From Methylotenera_A aquatica (GTDB lineage Bacteria > Pseudomonadota > Gammaproteobacteria > Burkholderiales > Methylophilaceae): 64,000 bases of DNA. The stretch lies in NCBI GenBank assembly GCA_965601485.1, contig OZ271846.1:124001-188000 (forward strand), given 5' to 3'. Under the pieces are notes generated by a model. The model was not told the DNA's origin and did not search any database. It saw nothing but the letters and a program-made list of their open reading frames with translations. Each line of letters begins with the position of its first letter. The first letter of the stretch is position 1. Shown here piece after piece: positions 26,397 through 36,310 of this stretch. Position numbers and translations under genes: made by a program.

Positions 26397-28706
26397 TTAC
26401 CGATTTTTTTGAGTATTGCTGATTAAACTTTGAGAATTGCTACTATTAGCCACCTCTATATTGCGCGCCATATTTTTTTGTTTTAAATGATCTGTTTCAA
26501 GCGGCAATATAATGGTGACACTTGCACCGCCTGATGAATTGTTTTCTATTTTAATTTGACCTGCATGCTCATCCACCATTTTTTTAACAATGGCTAAACC
26601 CAGGCCAGTACCATGATCTTTAGTTGTAACATAAGGCTCAAACGCATGCGAAATAATAGCGGCAGGAAAACCATGACCATTGTCTTTTACCACTAATTTA
26701 ATGGTTGATTCGTTAAAGCTGGTCTGCACCAAAATTTCGGGATTTTTAATCCGAAGCGAGCCATCAACATTTAATAGCGCATCTTGCGCATTTTGCATTA
26801 AATTATGTAGTACCTGCCGTAACATGGTGGCGTCACCTAAAATATCGGGCATATTCGGCATTAAATCATACTCAATTTGCACACTATCACTCGCTTTAAT
26901 TGGTGCTGATTTTTGTTCTGAATCCATTAACTCATCGCGCGCATTTTCATATAAAGCCGATACATCGCAAATAAGCTGATTTATATTGAGGCGAGTCAAA
27001 TTAGCCGAAGGTGCGCGGGCATATTCGCTAAACTCGTTCACCATGGTTTTCATTGCACTCACTTGGTTAACGATTGTATCAGTGGCGCGCTTCAACATGA
27101 TGGCATCAGTGGTGTTTAATTTTGCACTTAATTTATGCTGCAAGCGTTCGGCCGATAGCTGAATCGGTGTCAATGGGTTTTTGATTTCATGCGCAAGCCT
27201 GCGCGCTACTTCACCCCAAGCCGCATCGCGCTGCGCTTGCACCATAGTTGTTACATCGTCAAACACCACCACAAAACCGTTATCGCCACTGCCAGCGCGA
27301 TTATCATTTGGCAATCGTGTAGCCTTTACTAACAACAATTGCCTGCCTTGTGGATTTACAATGTCAATTTGGCGTGATAACTCAGTTTTAGCAAAATCTT
27401 CCGCCTTGGTCAGCTCAAAATGCGCTTTTACGATGCTAATAAACTCCGCTAAGAAAGGATGATTTTCGCAAATTTTGGAAAATTGATGGTTTTCAAATTG
27501 TGCTAAATTTAAGCCTAAAATGTTGCTGGCGGTTAAGTTATAAGTGCGTAACTCACCCTTTTCGTTAATAGCTAACACGCCTGATGACAGGTGAGCCAAA
27601 ATGGTTTCTAAGTAGCTTCGTGCCGCTTCTACTCTGGTGCGATTTCTTTCAGTGGCTTTAGTCGCATCATTTAATTGGCGCGTCATGCTATTAAACGATT
27701 TAACCAATATACCCAACTCATCTTCGCCATGCTCTGGCAGCATAGAGCTGTAATCACCACTGGCAATTGCGCGTGTACCTTCTGCCAGAACCGTCAAAGG
27801 CTGTGTGATACGGCGGCTTAAGATAAAAGCAATGGCCAAAGCGGATAGCATTGCCAGCATTAATACTAGTGTTAGCGTCAGCGCGAATACATCTTTAAGC
27901 GAGTTACGGCTGTAAGATAGCTCTTGATAATCGCGGTAAACGTCTTGCACTGCTTCTGCCGTGTTAGAAAGCGATTTTGGTACTGGCTGCAACAATTGCA
28001 AAATACGCACCTCACCTGCTAGCTCTTGCGAGTTAACTGGCGCTAACACCCTCAAATATATGCCCTTATTGGGTATTGGCTCAATTTTTCCATATACGCG
28101 GCTTTGTGCTTGGCGTAGTTGTGGAATGCTCGGAAGTTCTGGCAAGAAACTACTCGCATCACTACTAGAAACCGAAATAATACGACCTTGCGGCGTAAGC
28201 AAAACAGCATCTTGTATGCCCGATTTCTCGCGTAAATCGTTTAATAAACTATAATGGCTACGTGATGGTAAAAAGGCTAAACTATTCGCCATATTTTCGG
28301 CTTTTTCTTCTACATCTTGCAGCATAATATCCAAGGCGCGTTGCCCTAAACTCAAGCCACCATCAAGTGCCGATTCTACTTTCACATTAAACCAAGATTC
28401 GATAGAGCGCGTTAAAAAGTTAACGCTTACTAAATATACAATTAAACCAGGAATAATTGCCATCATGGCAAAAGTACCTAACAGGCGCAACGTTAGGCGG
28501 CTACCCATGACGCCAGTTTTAATTTTTTTGTATAAATGCCAAAGTTGAATAGCGATAAGTATTACCAATACACCTGCTAAACCGATATTTAGATACAGTA
28601 GAATTTTGTAATAATCGCTTGCGGTGGCAGTGTTGGTGCTGGCTAGTGAAAGCAAGTATAGAAGTACTACACCTAAAGCAACACTTGCAAATACAATATA
28701 TCTCAT
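26397..28706 (-). CDS. ntrY: NtrY-like membrane sensor histidine kinase
   Basis: The 769-residue kinase has three or four N-terminal membrane helices (about residues 5-22, 35-58, 80-100) and a further one near 285-310 after an extracytoplasmic sensing region, then a HAMP linker (SRRITQPLTVLAEGTRAIASGD), a PAS domain around residues 370-490, the HisKA H-box HEIKNPLTPIQLSAERL and an HATPase domain with DNGHGFP and GTGLGLAIVKK. That is the NtrY/FixL-like order. In other proteobacteria NtrYX senses nitrogen or redox state. It is the first of the ntrYX pair and lies 19 bases after the DUF4390 gene. Confidence 0.95.
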   Translation of the reverse strand: MRYIVFASVALGVVLLYLLSLASTNTATASDYYKILLYLNIGLAGVLVILIAIQLWHLYKKIKTGVMGSRLTLRLLGTFAMMAIIPGLIVYLVSVNFLTRSIESWFNVKVESALDGGLSLGQRALDIMLQDVEEKAENMANSLAFLPSRSHYSLLNDLREKSGIQDAVLLTPQGRIISVSSSDASSFLPELPSIPQLRQAQSRVYGKIEPIPNKGIYLRVLAPVNSQELAGEVRILQLLQPVPKSLSNTAEAVQDVYRDYQELSYSRNSLKDVFALTLTLVLMLAMLSALAIAFILSRRITQPLTVLAEGTRAIASGDYSSMLPEHGEDELGILVKSFNSMTRQLNDATKATERNRTRVEAARSYLETILAHLSSGVLAINEKGELRTYNLTASNILGLNLAQFENHQFSKICENHPFLAEFISIVKAHFELTKAEDFAKTELSRQIDIVNPQGRQLLLVKATRLPNDNRAGSGDNGFVVVFDDVTTMVQAQRDAAWGEVARRLAHEIKNPLTPIQLSAERLQHKLSAKLNTTDAIMLKRATDTIVNQVSAMKTMVNEFSEYARAPSANLTRLNINQLICDVSALYENARDELMDSEQKSAPIKASDSVQIEYDLMPNMPDILGDATMLRQVLHNLMQNAQDALLNVDGSLRIKNPEILVQTSFNESTIKLVVKDNGHGFPAAIISHAFEPYVTTKDHGTGLGLAIVKKMVDEHAGQIKIENNSSGGASVTIILPLETDHLKQKNMARNIEVANSSNSQSLISNTQKNR

Positions 28707-28725
28707 CAGTTATTGGGCGATAAAC

Positions 28726-29391
28726 TCATTTGAGTTCTTTATTGCCAGATTCTTTGATAGGGGTTTCTTTTGCTAAAGAATCTTTATTTAAAGGCTCTTT
28801 AAACCACAAATCTTTTAGCGGCCATTCAAGTTTTTGTGAGGATAAATTCCATTTTTCAGAAGATATGGCGTCTACTTGGATGGCTTTTGGTAATTTTGTT
28901 TGGTCTAGCCGCACCAATAAGGCAGCGTTATAAGCCTCATTTTTTTCTATCAGTGCTTTATCCAGCACTTTCCAATCGCTAATAATCATCAGTTCTTGCG
29001 CAGCCTCAGCAAGCGATTCAAACGATTTTTGATGTGCTCCGCGCGTCACCAAATATTGGCGGCTTAGAGCATGGTAACTCAAAACCATACTGCGAGTTGC
29101 CGTCACAATTTCATCATCAAACCAATATTTATATGGTCTAACTACTTGAAACTCAATTAAAAAATGTAATGGCACACCTTTATTAATGGCTGCTTCAATT
29201 GTGTCATCAAAGCTAACTTCAACCTTAGCAGAAAGTGCGTAAAAATCGTCTAATGGCTGTAAATCGGCATATTTAATATCAATACTGCCACCTGCGGCAA
29301 ACGCAGTTGTGCAGAGGCTAATCAGCGTAAATGCCCACGCTATAAGGATGCCCTTACGCAGTTTTTTGTAATAATGCGTAAAAAAGACCAT
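28726..29391 (-). CDS. DUF4390 family secreted protein
   Basis: This protein has a long signal peptide (hydrophobic ILIAWAFTLISLCTTAFAA) followed by the DUF4390 domain, which begins SIDIKYADLQPLDDFYALSA and contains LHFLIEFQVVRPYKYWFDDE. Function is unknown, but the family regularly sits between rsmB and ntrYX in betaproteobacteria, as here, and may be an accessory of the NtrY sensor. I chose the ATG at 29391, which overlaps the rsmB end by 38 bases; ATGs at 29421 and 29451 would extend further into rsmB. A charged C-terminal tail repeats Lys-Glu-Ser-like units. Confidence 0.82.
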   Translation of the reverse strand: MVFFTHYYKKLRKGILIAWAFTLISLCTTAFAAGGSIDIKYADLQPLDDFYALSAKVEVSFDDTIEAAINKGVPLHFLIEFQVVRPYKYWFDDEIVTATRSMVLSYHALSRQYLVTRGAHQKSFESLAEAAQELMIISDWKVLDKALIEKNEAYNAALLVRLDQTKLPKAIQVDAISSEKWNLSSQKLEWPLKDLWFKEPLNKDSLAKETPIKESGNKELK

Positions 29392-30652
29392 CGTGCAGAC
29401 TGTTAGGAATAAGTTGGCCATGCGTGCGATGAATAGTTTGATGGTGTACATTCGTCAGATTTAATGGCAGTTGAGTCGCATCATGGTTTTTAAGTAAAAA
29501 AGCATCTATTTGTTGTTGATTTTCTTCATTAAAAATCGAACAAGTCACATAGAGTAATTTACCGCCTTTTGCTAATAATTGCCACAAATTAGCCAAAATT
29601 AACGCTTGCTGCGCGGCAAAAAAAGCAATATCCGATTCGCGACGCAACCATTTAATATCGACATGACGCCTTACAATACCCGATGCTGTACATGGTACAT
29701 CCGCCAAAATGCGCTCAAAAGCTTGGCTGGATTGCCAATTGGCTGCATCGCCTAGTTGTAAATTGGCGTTTAAGTTTAAGCGATTTAGATTGCTTTTCAC
29801 ACGTTCTAAACGGCTGGCATCGTTATCCAGTGCGGTTAGTTTTGTTTCATATAGCTCTAAAATATGGCCTGTTTTGCCACCTGGCGCGCAACATGCATCT
29901 AATACAGTCATGCCTGCCTGCACATCCAGTAAATTAGGGGCTAACTGTGCGCCATAATCTTGCACAGAAACCACGCCATCGGTAAAACCGGGTATTTTAT
30001 CGACAGAAATTGGCTGTTCTAAAATCACCGCATATTCACCCACTTGGCTTGCCATAATATCTTGGCGCGCTAGCAATTGCACATACTCTTTAGCGCTGGT
30101 TTTTTGCGCATTCACGCGCAAAGTCATGGGAGGATGTGCGTTACCTGTTGTTAAAATGCTCTGCCAAGAGGCAGGATATTGATTTTTAAGTTTATTTATC
30201 CACCATTGTGGATAAGAATAGAGTGTCACTTCGTTGCTTTTTGTATCTGCTTTAACTTGCTGACTTAGCCCGTCTTTTTGGCGCAAAAAGTTTCTCAAAA
30301 CACCATTCACCAAACCTTTAGCCCAACGTGGCTTGGCATAACTTGCTGCCTGCACCGCCTGATTCACTACTGTAAAGTCATCGGCTTTGTCATGTAATAA
30401 CTGATAAATAGCTACCAATAAAAGTGCAGTGATATACTCATTAGTTAAGGGTTTTTCAAGCAGCTTGACCAAGTAAGCGTTTACTTCGCCATAAAAACGC
30501 AGCGTACCGTAACTTAAATCTGCTGCTGCTCCGCGCTGTTGCGGTGTGGCGCTAGGATACGATTTAAGCGCATCTGGCAACGCCAACGTAAGGTTGCGGC
30601 CAGATAACACTTGAGACACTGCAATAGCAGCGATTTGTTGTGAAATGTACAA
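29354..30652 (-). CDS. rsmB: 16S rRNA (cytosine-967-C5)-methyltransferase RsmB
   Basis: The 432-residue protein has an N-terminal NusB-like domain (about residues 1-140), then the Fmu methyltransferase domain with the SAM loop LDACCAPGGKTGHILE, motif IV DVPCTASGIVRRH and motif VI YVTCSIFNEEN supplying the catalytic cysteines. It methylates C967 of 16S rRNA. The ATG at 30652 opens with MYISQQIAAIAVSQVLSG, the usual start. It probably heads the rsmB-DUF4390-ntrY-ntrX transcription unit. Confidence 0.96.
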   Translation of the reverse strand: MYISQQIAAIAVSQVLSGRNLTLALPDALKSYPSATPQQRGAAADLSYGTLRFYGEVNAYLVKLLEKPLTNEYITALLLVAIYQLLHDKADDFTVVNQAVQAASYAKPRWAKGLVNGVLRNFLRQKDGLSQQVKADTKSNEVTLYSYPQWWINKLKNQYPASWQSILTTGNAHPPMTLRVNAQKTSAKEYVQLLARQDIMASQVGEYAVILEQPISVDKIPGFTDGVVSVQDYGAQLAPNLLDVQAGMTVLDACCAPGGKTGHILELYETKLTALDNDASRLERVKSNLNRLNLNANLQLGDAANWQSSQAFERILADVPCTASGIVRRHVDIKWLRRESDIAFFAAQQALILANLWQLLAKGGKLLYVTCSIFNEENQQQIDAFLLKNHDATQLPLNLTNVHHQTIHRTHGQLIPNSLHDGLFYALLQKTA

Positions 30653-30814
30653 AGATAACTCTTGTTTTTTTAAGATGACTCGATTTTACTTGATATGCTG
30701 CTTGCATGGCACAGTATTAAGCAAGGCCTTAAAACCGGCATTTATAGCGATAGCCAGAATGTCGGTAGTTTGGAGTTTTCTAGCCTTAAATTACCTTCGT
30801 CCTTTAGATTTAGT

Positions 30815-31684
30815 TTAAGACGCGTTCGCTATTACCATTAATCGGCGTACACGCTCTTCAGTCTTGGGATGTGTACTAAATAAACTATCAAACGAAGCGC
30901 TAGACAGTGGGTTGATAATCATCATTTGCCCCGTTTCAGGATGCGCCTCTGCAGTTTCATTTGGAATTTTATGCGCATAATTGTGAATTTTCTCTAACGC
31001 GCTTGCTAAGGCTTTTGGGTCTTTGCTAATCTCTGCGCCCATTTTGTCTGCCTCAAACTCGCGACCGCGCGAAATCGCCATTTGAATCAAGCTGGCGGAC
31101 ATTGGCGCTAAAAACATGATCAGAATGCCAACAATTGGGCTACTACGTTCACCATCTCTGGTGCCACCTCCAAAGAACATGCCAAATTGCGCAATTGAAG
31201 CAATAGCACCTGCCATGCTGGCAGAGATAGTAGAAATCAGTGTGTCTCGGTTTTTAACGTGCGCTAACTCATGCGCCATTACGCCGCGTAATTCGCGCTC
31301 GGTTAAAATTTGCATAATGCCAGTTGTTGCAGCAACGGCAGCATTCTCTGGGTTGCGACCAGTGGCAAAGGCGTTGGGTTGGTTTTCGTTAATGACATAC
31401 ACTTTTGGCATAGGCAATTCAGCATTTTGTGCCAATTCTTTGACCATATTGTAATAATTGCGAAATTGGCCATCACCGTAGTTATTCACAGGCATCACTT
31501 CTTGTGCGCCATACATTTTTAGCACTGCTTTATCTGAGAACCAATAGGTATAGATATTCATGCCGGCCGCAAATAAAAGCGCAATCAGCATGCCTGTGCC
31601 GCCGCCTACTGCAGCGCCCACTGTACCAAATAAGGCGACAATGGCCGCCATTAAGATTGAGGTTTTTAACCAGTTACCAAACAT
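30815..31684 (-). CDS. htpX: Membrane zinc metalloprotease HtpX
   Basis: The 289-residue protein has two N-terminal membrane helices (about residues 7-45), the zinc site MAHELAHVKNRD, two more hydrophobic segments after it and the third ligand Glu in REFEADKMGAEIS. HtpX degrades damaged or misfolded membrane proteins together with FtsH. A GGAG-like site (AGGAGATTT on the coding strand) precedes the ATG. The 162 bases between it and rsmB show no gene or clear signal. Confidence 0.96.
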   Translation of the reverse strand: MFGNWLKTSILMAAIVALFGTVGAAVGGGTGMLIALLFAAGMNIYTYWFSDKAVLKMYGAQEVMPVNNYGDGQFRNYYNMVKELAQNAELPMPKVYVINENQPNAFATGRNPENAAVAATTGIMQILTERELRGVMAHELAHVKNRDTLISTISASMAGAIASIAQFGMFFGGGTRDGERSSPIVGILIMFLAPMSASLIQMAISRGREFEADKMGAEISKDPKALASALEKIHNYAHKIPNETAEAHPETGQMMIINPLSSASFDSLFSTHPKTEERVRRLMVIANAS

Positions 31685-31790
31685 AGAAATCTCCTAGCGT
31701 TATACACGTGCAAAGCGCTTGTATTCAAATTAAACATAATGATCTTAATATGCTGTTGATTTGATTTGAATTCAAGCATTAGTGATGCAT

Positions 31791-32738
31791 TTAGCTAAAA
31801 AATTCACCTAATTTAACATGTTGGCCTTGCGCAAATTGTTGCGCGGTTTGGCGTTTACCGCCTGGCATTTGCAGTTCATGTATGGCTAAAACATCGCTGC
31901 CGCAAGCCACTTGAATATTGGCACCTAGTGCAATGATTTCACCTTTGGCGCTAATGGACATCTGATTTAAAGTAGACGTTTGGCTTAAGACAGTTGCAAA
32001 CCAAATACGGCAAGTTTCACCTCTAAATTGTGCTGTCGCAACAGGAAAAGGATTAAAGCCGCGCACTTGGCGCGAAATTTCAACCGCAGTTTTGCCCCAC
32101 TTAATCGCTGATTCAGCTTTATCTAATTTATGCGCATACGTAACTAAGCTTTCATCTTGAGTGGTAGCACTTAGCACCCCTTTCACACTTAGAGTTTGCA
32201 TGGCTTGCACAGTCAATTCAGCTCCTATAATACTTAATGCGTCATGCAAGGTTTGCGTGGTGTCAGTGTCTGTAATCGGCACAAGACCTTTACTCACCAT
32301 AGCACCTGCATCCAAAGTAGGTACTACTTCCATAATGGTGACGCCAGTTTCGGCATCCCCTGCCAGCAAGGCGCGATGAATCGGCGCCGCGCCGCGCCAG
32401 CGCGGTAACAGTGATGCATGGATGTTGTAACAACCAAATTTAGGTAAATTCAAAACGTAGGTAGGGATAATCAAACCGTAAGCGGCCACAATCATAACGT
32501 CGGCATTTACCGCTGCAATCTGGTACTGAACTTCAGATGGCTTCAATGATGCGGGCTGAAAAACATTTAATGCATGTTGTAGTGCCAATTTTTTTACTGG
32601 GCTAGCTTTAAGCTGCATGCCCCGTCCAGCGGGTCGATCAGGCTGAGTAAGCACCATCACAATATCATGGCCAGCCGCAATTAATGATGAAAGGGCGGGT
32701 ACTGCAAATTCAGGTGTGCCTGCAAAAATAATTTTCAT
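31791..32738 (-). CDS. fmt: Methionyl-tRNA formyltransferase
   Basis: This 315-residue protein has the formyltransferase N-terminal domain (IIFAGTPEFAVPALSSL, then the 10-formyl-THF site YNIHASLLPRWRGAAPIHRAL and catalytic Asn/His/Asp region TIMEVVPTLDAG) and a C-terminal tRNA-binding domain. It formylates initiator Met-tRNA. It starts 16 bases after def on the same strand, the widespread def-fmt pair acting at the beginning and end of N-terminal formylation. Confidence 0.97.
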   Translation of the reverse strand: MKIIFAGTPEFAVPALSSLIAAGHDIVMVLTQPDRPAGRGMQLKASPVKKLALQHALNVFQPASLKPSEVQYQIAAVNADVMIVAAYGLIIPTYVLNLPKFGCYNIHASLLPRWRGAAPIHRALLAGDAETGVTIMEVVPTLDAGAMVSKGLVPITDTDTTQTLHDALSIIGAELTVQAMQTLSVKGVLSATTQDESLVTYAHKLDKAESAIKWGKTAVEISRQVRGFNPFPVATAQFRGETCRIWFATVLSQTSTLNQMSISAKGEIIALGANIQVACGSDVLAIHELQMPGGKRQTAQQFAQGQHVKLGEFFS

Positions 32739-32754
32739 AAAGGCTTTAATTGGA

Positions 32755-33255
32755 TTATCGATCCCGTAGTAATTTTGTTATTTTGGTTTTAATGCGATTG
32801 CGTTTAAGTGGTGATAAGTATTCAACAAATACTTTCCCCAAAAGGTGATCCATTTCATGTTGAATACAAACACTTAATAAGCCTTCAGCCTCTAATTTAA
32901 AAAGTTTCCCTTGTTTATCTAGCGCTTCAACCGTGATTTTTTCGGCTCGGGTGACACTTTCGTAAACGCCAGGCACCGACAAACAGCCTTCCTCATAATC
33001 TTGCGAGCCGCTTTTTGCCAAAATTTTAGGATTAATAAACACCTGTAGTTTGTTTTGCTCTTTGCTGGTGTCAATCACAATCAATTGAATGTGTTGATTA
33101 ACTTGGGTTGCCGCCAAGCCAACACCTGGTGCGTCGTACATGGTATCTGCCATATCATCAATTAATCGGCGAATGTCGGCATTGACTTCTTTAATAGGCT
33201 TTGCCACTGTGTGCAAGCGCGGATCTGGGTAGTTTAGTATATTCAATAGAGCCAT
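32755..33255 (-). CDS. def: Peptide deformylase
   Basis: The 166-residue product has all three deformylase motifs: GVGLAATQVN, EEGCLSVPG with the Cys metal ligand, and the HEMDHLLGKVF zinc/iron site. It removes the formyl group from nascent proteins. The ATG at 33255 (MALLNILNYPDPRLHT) gives the family start; another ATG two codons upstream at 33261 is possible. It faces the plus-strand LysM gene across a 165-base divergent region. Confidence 0.97.
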   Translation of the reverse strand: MALLNILNYPDPRLHTVAKPIKEVNADIRRLIDDMADTMYDAPGVGLAATQVNQHIQLIVIDTSKEQNKLQVFINPKILAKSGSQDYEEGCLSVPGVYESVTRAEKITVEALDKQGKLFKLEAEGLLSVCIQHEMDHLLGKVFVEYLSPLKRNRIKTKITKLLRDR

Positions 33256-33420
33256 AATCATTAAATCTTTAAGGTGTTGTCTTTTATCATCAACCAGCTT
33301 TGTAAAAAAGTTTCAATTTTGCAAAAAAGCTTGATTCTTGAATGAATTACGTGATAAATTTAATGCAATTTCACGGATACCAATCTTTAATTTTAGCCGC
33401 TTTTTGACCGAGGTCATGCA

Positions 33421-34575
33421 ATGAATAACCGCATTATAACGCTGCTAGTACTTGCTTGCTTAAGCTTGAACGTAAATGCTGATGAAATTCAGCTACAAAA
33501 GAACCATCCCGAACGCCACATAGTGGTAAAAGGCGACACACTATGGGGTATTTCTGGTCGGTTTTTAAAAGATCCATGGCAATGGCCAAAAATGTGGCGA
33601 ATGAATCGCGAGCAAATCAAAAATCCACATTTAATTTACCCTGGCGACGTTGTTGTTTTAGATACCAGTAGCGGCTCGCCTCAGCTTAGATTGTTACACG
33701 AAACGCTAACATTACAGCCAGGTGTACGTATTGAGCTTTTAGAAAAAGAAGCAATTTTTACTATTGCGCCCAATATTATCGAGCCATTTTTAACACAACC
33801 TTTGCTGATTGAAAACGATAAATTAGATGTAGCGCCTCGCATTATTGCTAGCCAAGAAAACCGAGTCGTGCTTAGCCCTGGTACGCGTGTTTACATTAAT
33901 GAAATTCAAGAAGGCGAGGGCGTGCATTGGAATATTTATCGCCCAGGTCAGCTGTTAAGAGATCCAGATACGTCAGAAGTATTAGGCACAGAGGCCATTT
34001 ACTTAGGTGATGTGGATATTGCGCGTTATGGTGAGCCTGCCACTGGTGATATTGTACGTGCCAAAGAAGAGATTTTTGCTAAAGATCGATTACTTGCTTC
34101 ACCAGACCAATTTAAAAGCAGTTTTGTGCCTCACGCGCCTGACACCCATATTACAGGTCGAATTATGCGAATCTATGGCGGTGTTGCTGAAGCTGGCCCA
34201 AATACTGTGGTATCTATCAATCGCGGTAAAAACGATGGCTTAGAAGAAGGGCATGTATTAGTTATTAGCCGATATGGTCGCGTGATTAGAGATCCTGAAT
34301 ATAAAGACTCTGCATCTAACAAAGTGATGACTGAGGACAAAAAACTAAAAGAGCTTAATTTTGATGTGGAAACAGATGCAGATGGCAAAAAAAATGTGAA
34401 TTTTGAAAAAACACCAGCGCAAACTAAATTAGTGCTTAAACCCGGTGAGGTGAAATTGCCAGACGAGCGCGTTGGGTTAATGATGGTGTTTAGAACCTTC
34501 GACCGTGTTTCTTACGCTTTGATTATGAATGCTACAGACGCTATTTATACGGCAGATTCTATTCATACGCCTTAA
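33421..34575 (+). CDS. LysM domain protein (peptidoglycan-binding, cell envelope)
   Basis: The 384-residue protein has a signal peptide (residues about 1-20, ITLLVLACLSLNVNA) and a LysM domain at about residues 36-85 (VVKGDTLWGISGRFLKDPWQWPK through YPGDVV). The rest is a long beta-rich region of unknown fold with an insertion of charged residues near 300-340. Members of this family always sit directly upstream of dprA, as here (8-base gap), with def and fmt divergent. A role in the envelope is inferred from the LysM domain; a link with DprA beyond gene order is not known. Confidence 0.9.
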   Translation: MNNRIITLLVLACLSLNVNADEIQLQKNHPERHIVVKGDTLWGISGRFLKDPWQWPKMWRMNREQIKNPHLIYPGDVVVLDTSSGSPQLRLLHETLTLQPGVRIELLEKEAIFTIAPNIIEPFLTQPLLIENDKLDVAPRIIASQENRVVLSPGTRVYINEIQEGEGVHWNIYRPGQLLRDPDTSEVLGTEAIYLGDVDIARYGEPATGDIVRAKEEIFAKDRLLASPDQFKSSFVPHAPDTHITGRIMRIYGGVAEAGPNTVVSINRGKNDGLEEGHVLVISRYGRVIRDPEYKDSASNKVMTEDKKLKELNFDVETDADGKKNVNFEKTPAQTKLVLKPGEVKLPDERVGLMMVFRTFDRVSYALIMNATDAIYTADSIHTP

Positions 34576-34583
34576 TTTATAAG

Positions 34584-35711
34584 ATGCATAACAACGCTGA
34601 TATTGAAGAATCTGATGTTGCGCTTTGGGTTTCTCTGCATCAAACAATAGGCTTAGGAAACGCAGGGATTTGCCAATTACTGACTAAGTTTGGCTCACCA
34701 GACGCCATTTACAGCGCTAAAAGTCATCAGTTGCGCGAAGTTGTGGATGAGGGAACAGCGCAAAAAATACTAAATGGTGTAAATTTAGAAACCATAAAGC
34801 CAACGCTTGATTGGCTTAAAAAAGACAATACACACCTTATTACCTTGGCGGATAAAGCCTATCCGCAAGCGTTGCTAAATATTAGCAATCCACCAGTAGT
34901 ATTGTACGCAATTGGCCATACTCACTTGTTAAATCAGCCTTGCATTGCCATGGTAGGCAGTCGCAATAGCACGCCGCAAGGTGAAAAAAACGCAGAGGAT
35001 TTTGCAGAAAGCTTGTGTAACTATGGCTTATGCGTGGTGAGTGGAATGGCGCTAGGTATTGATGGTGCATCACATCGCGGTAGCTTTAAAAGCAATGGCG
35101 CAACAATTGCAGTGGTCGGTACTGGATTAGACATTGTTTATCCTTCAAGGCATCGTGATTTAGCTCACAAAATCGCAGAGCGCGGATTAATTATTTCGGA
35201 GTTTGCTATTGGCACACCTTCAAGAGCACAAAATTTTCCAAGAAGAAACCGTATTATTAGCGGCATAAGTATGGGTTGTTTGGTGGTAGAGGCCAATATT
35301 GATAGTGGCTCATTAATTACGGCGCGTTTTGCGATTGAGCAAGGGCGTGAAGTATTTGCAATCCCAGGGTCGATTCACTCACCCGTTGCAAAAGGTTGTC
35401 ATCAGCTTATTAAGCAAGGTGCAAAGCTAGTTGAAAGCACGGCCGATATTCTAGATGAGCTGAAATACAGAGAAGAATTAAAAAATTTGTTAACAAACGT
35501 TAGCCCATTAGGGCTAACTACCCAAATGGGTGGTAATGCCTCAGAACCCAATACAGTGCTGGAATGCATGGGATTTGATCCCGTCGATTTCGAAACGGTA
35601 TTAACCATTTCTGGATTGACTGCAGAAGGGCTTTCGGCCATGCTAATGATAATGGAGTTAGAAGGCAAGATTACAACCTTAAGCGGTGGCAAATATCAAC
35701 GGCTTATTTGA
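34584..35711 (+). CDS. dprA: DNA-processing protein DprA (Smf)
   Basis: This 375-residue protein has an N-terminal SAM-like helical part, the Rossmann-like DprA core with AMVGSRNSTPQGEKNA, VVSGMALGIDGASHRGS, GTGLDIVYPSRH and FPRRNRIISG, and a C-terminal winged-helix (about residues 315-375). DprA loads RecA on incoming single-stranded DNA during natural transformation. The gene is intact, but no other competence gene is present here apart from the pilus-like operon at the window start. Confidence 0.96.
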   Translation: MHNNADIEESDVALWVSLHQTIGLGNAGICQLLTKFGSPDAIYSAKSHQLREVVDEGTAQKILNGVNLETIKPTLDWLKKDNTHLITLADKAYPQALLNISNPPVVLYAIGHTHLLNQPCIAMVGSRNSTPQGEKNAEDFAESLCNYGLCVVSGMALGIDGASHRGSFKSNGATIAVVGTGLDIVYPSRHRDLAHKIAERGLIISEFAIGTPSRAQNFPRRNRIISGISMGCLVVEANIDSGSLITARFAIEQGREVFAIPGSIHSPVAKGCHQLIKQGAKLVESTADILDELKYREELKNLLTNVSPLGLTTQMGGNASEPNTVLECMGFDPVDFETVLTISGLTAEGLSAMLMIMELEGKITTLSGGKYQRLI

Positions 35712-35774
35712 TTAAGATGTTAGTTGTCATTAGATTCCAAATTCTACTTAAGAAATTGCGACTGTGGAGATACT

Positions 35775-36233
35775 ATGTTTGAAGTGTTGGTATTTATGTT
35801 TGAAAATTATTTCGCACATCATGCGATACCAGATTTCGACGTGATAGGGCAGGAGTTGTCTGCTGCTGGATTTGAAAAAGCCGATATTGACGGCGCATTC
35901 GATTGGTATGACGAAATGAAATGCCGCTTAACACAGTCTGATATCAAGTACTCACATCAAAACTCAGGCATGCGCGTGTTTTCCGAAAATGAGCTTAAAA
36001 AAATCAATACCGAAAGCATTGGGTTTTTGCTATTTTTACAACAAGCCAATGTGATTAACGATATGGAGCGCGACTTGATTATGGACCGTGCCATGGCATT
36101 AAAACAACAAGAAATTACGGTTCAGGAAATGCGCTGGATTTCTATGATTGCCTTGTGGGATGAAGGCCGCGAAAAAGACTATTTGTTTGTTGAGGATGCT
36201 TTTTTTAACCCTCGTAGTTTAACTGTTCACTAA
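35775..36233 (+). CDS. smg: Smg family protein (DUF494)
   Basis: The 152-residue product begins MFEVLVFMFENYF and contains LKKINTESIGFLLFLQQANVI and MIALWDEGREKDYLF, the characteristic ends of the Smg/DUF494 family. Function is unknown; the gene follows dprA in most beta- and gammaproteobacteria. The ATG at 35775 preceded by GTGGAGA is the family start; an upstream in-frame codon at 35724 would add 17 unrelated residues. Confidence 0.94.
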   Translation: MFEVLVFMFENYFAHHAIPDFDVIGQELSAAGFEKADIDGAFDWYDEMKCRLTQSDIKYSHQNSGMRVFSENELKKINTESIGFLLFLQQANVINDMERDLIMDRAMALKQQEITVQEMRWISMIALWDEGREKDYLFVEDAFFNPRSLTVH

Positions 36234-36310
36234 ATAGCAAAATAAAAGCCCCTTAAAACAACGTACTAAAACTTAGGGATCGAATCTAAGTAGCTCATTT
36301 TCACAGCTAA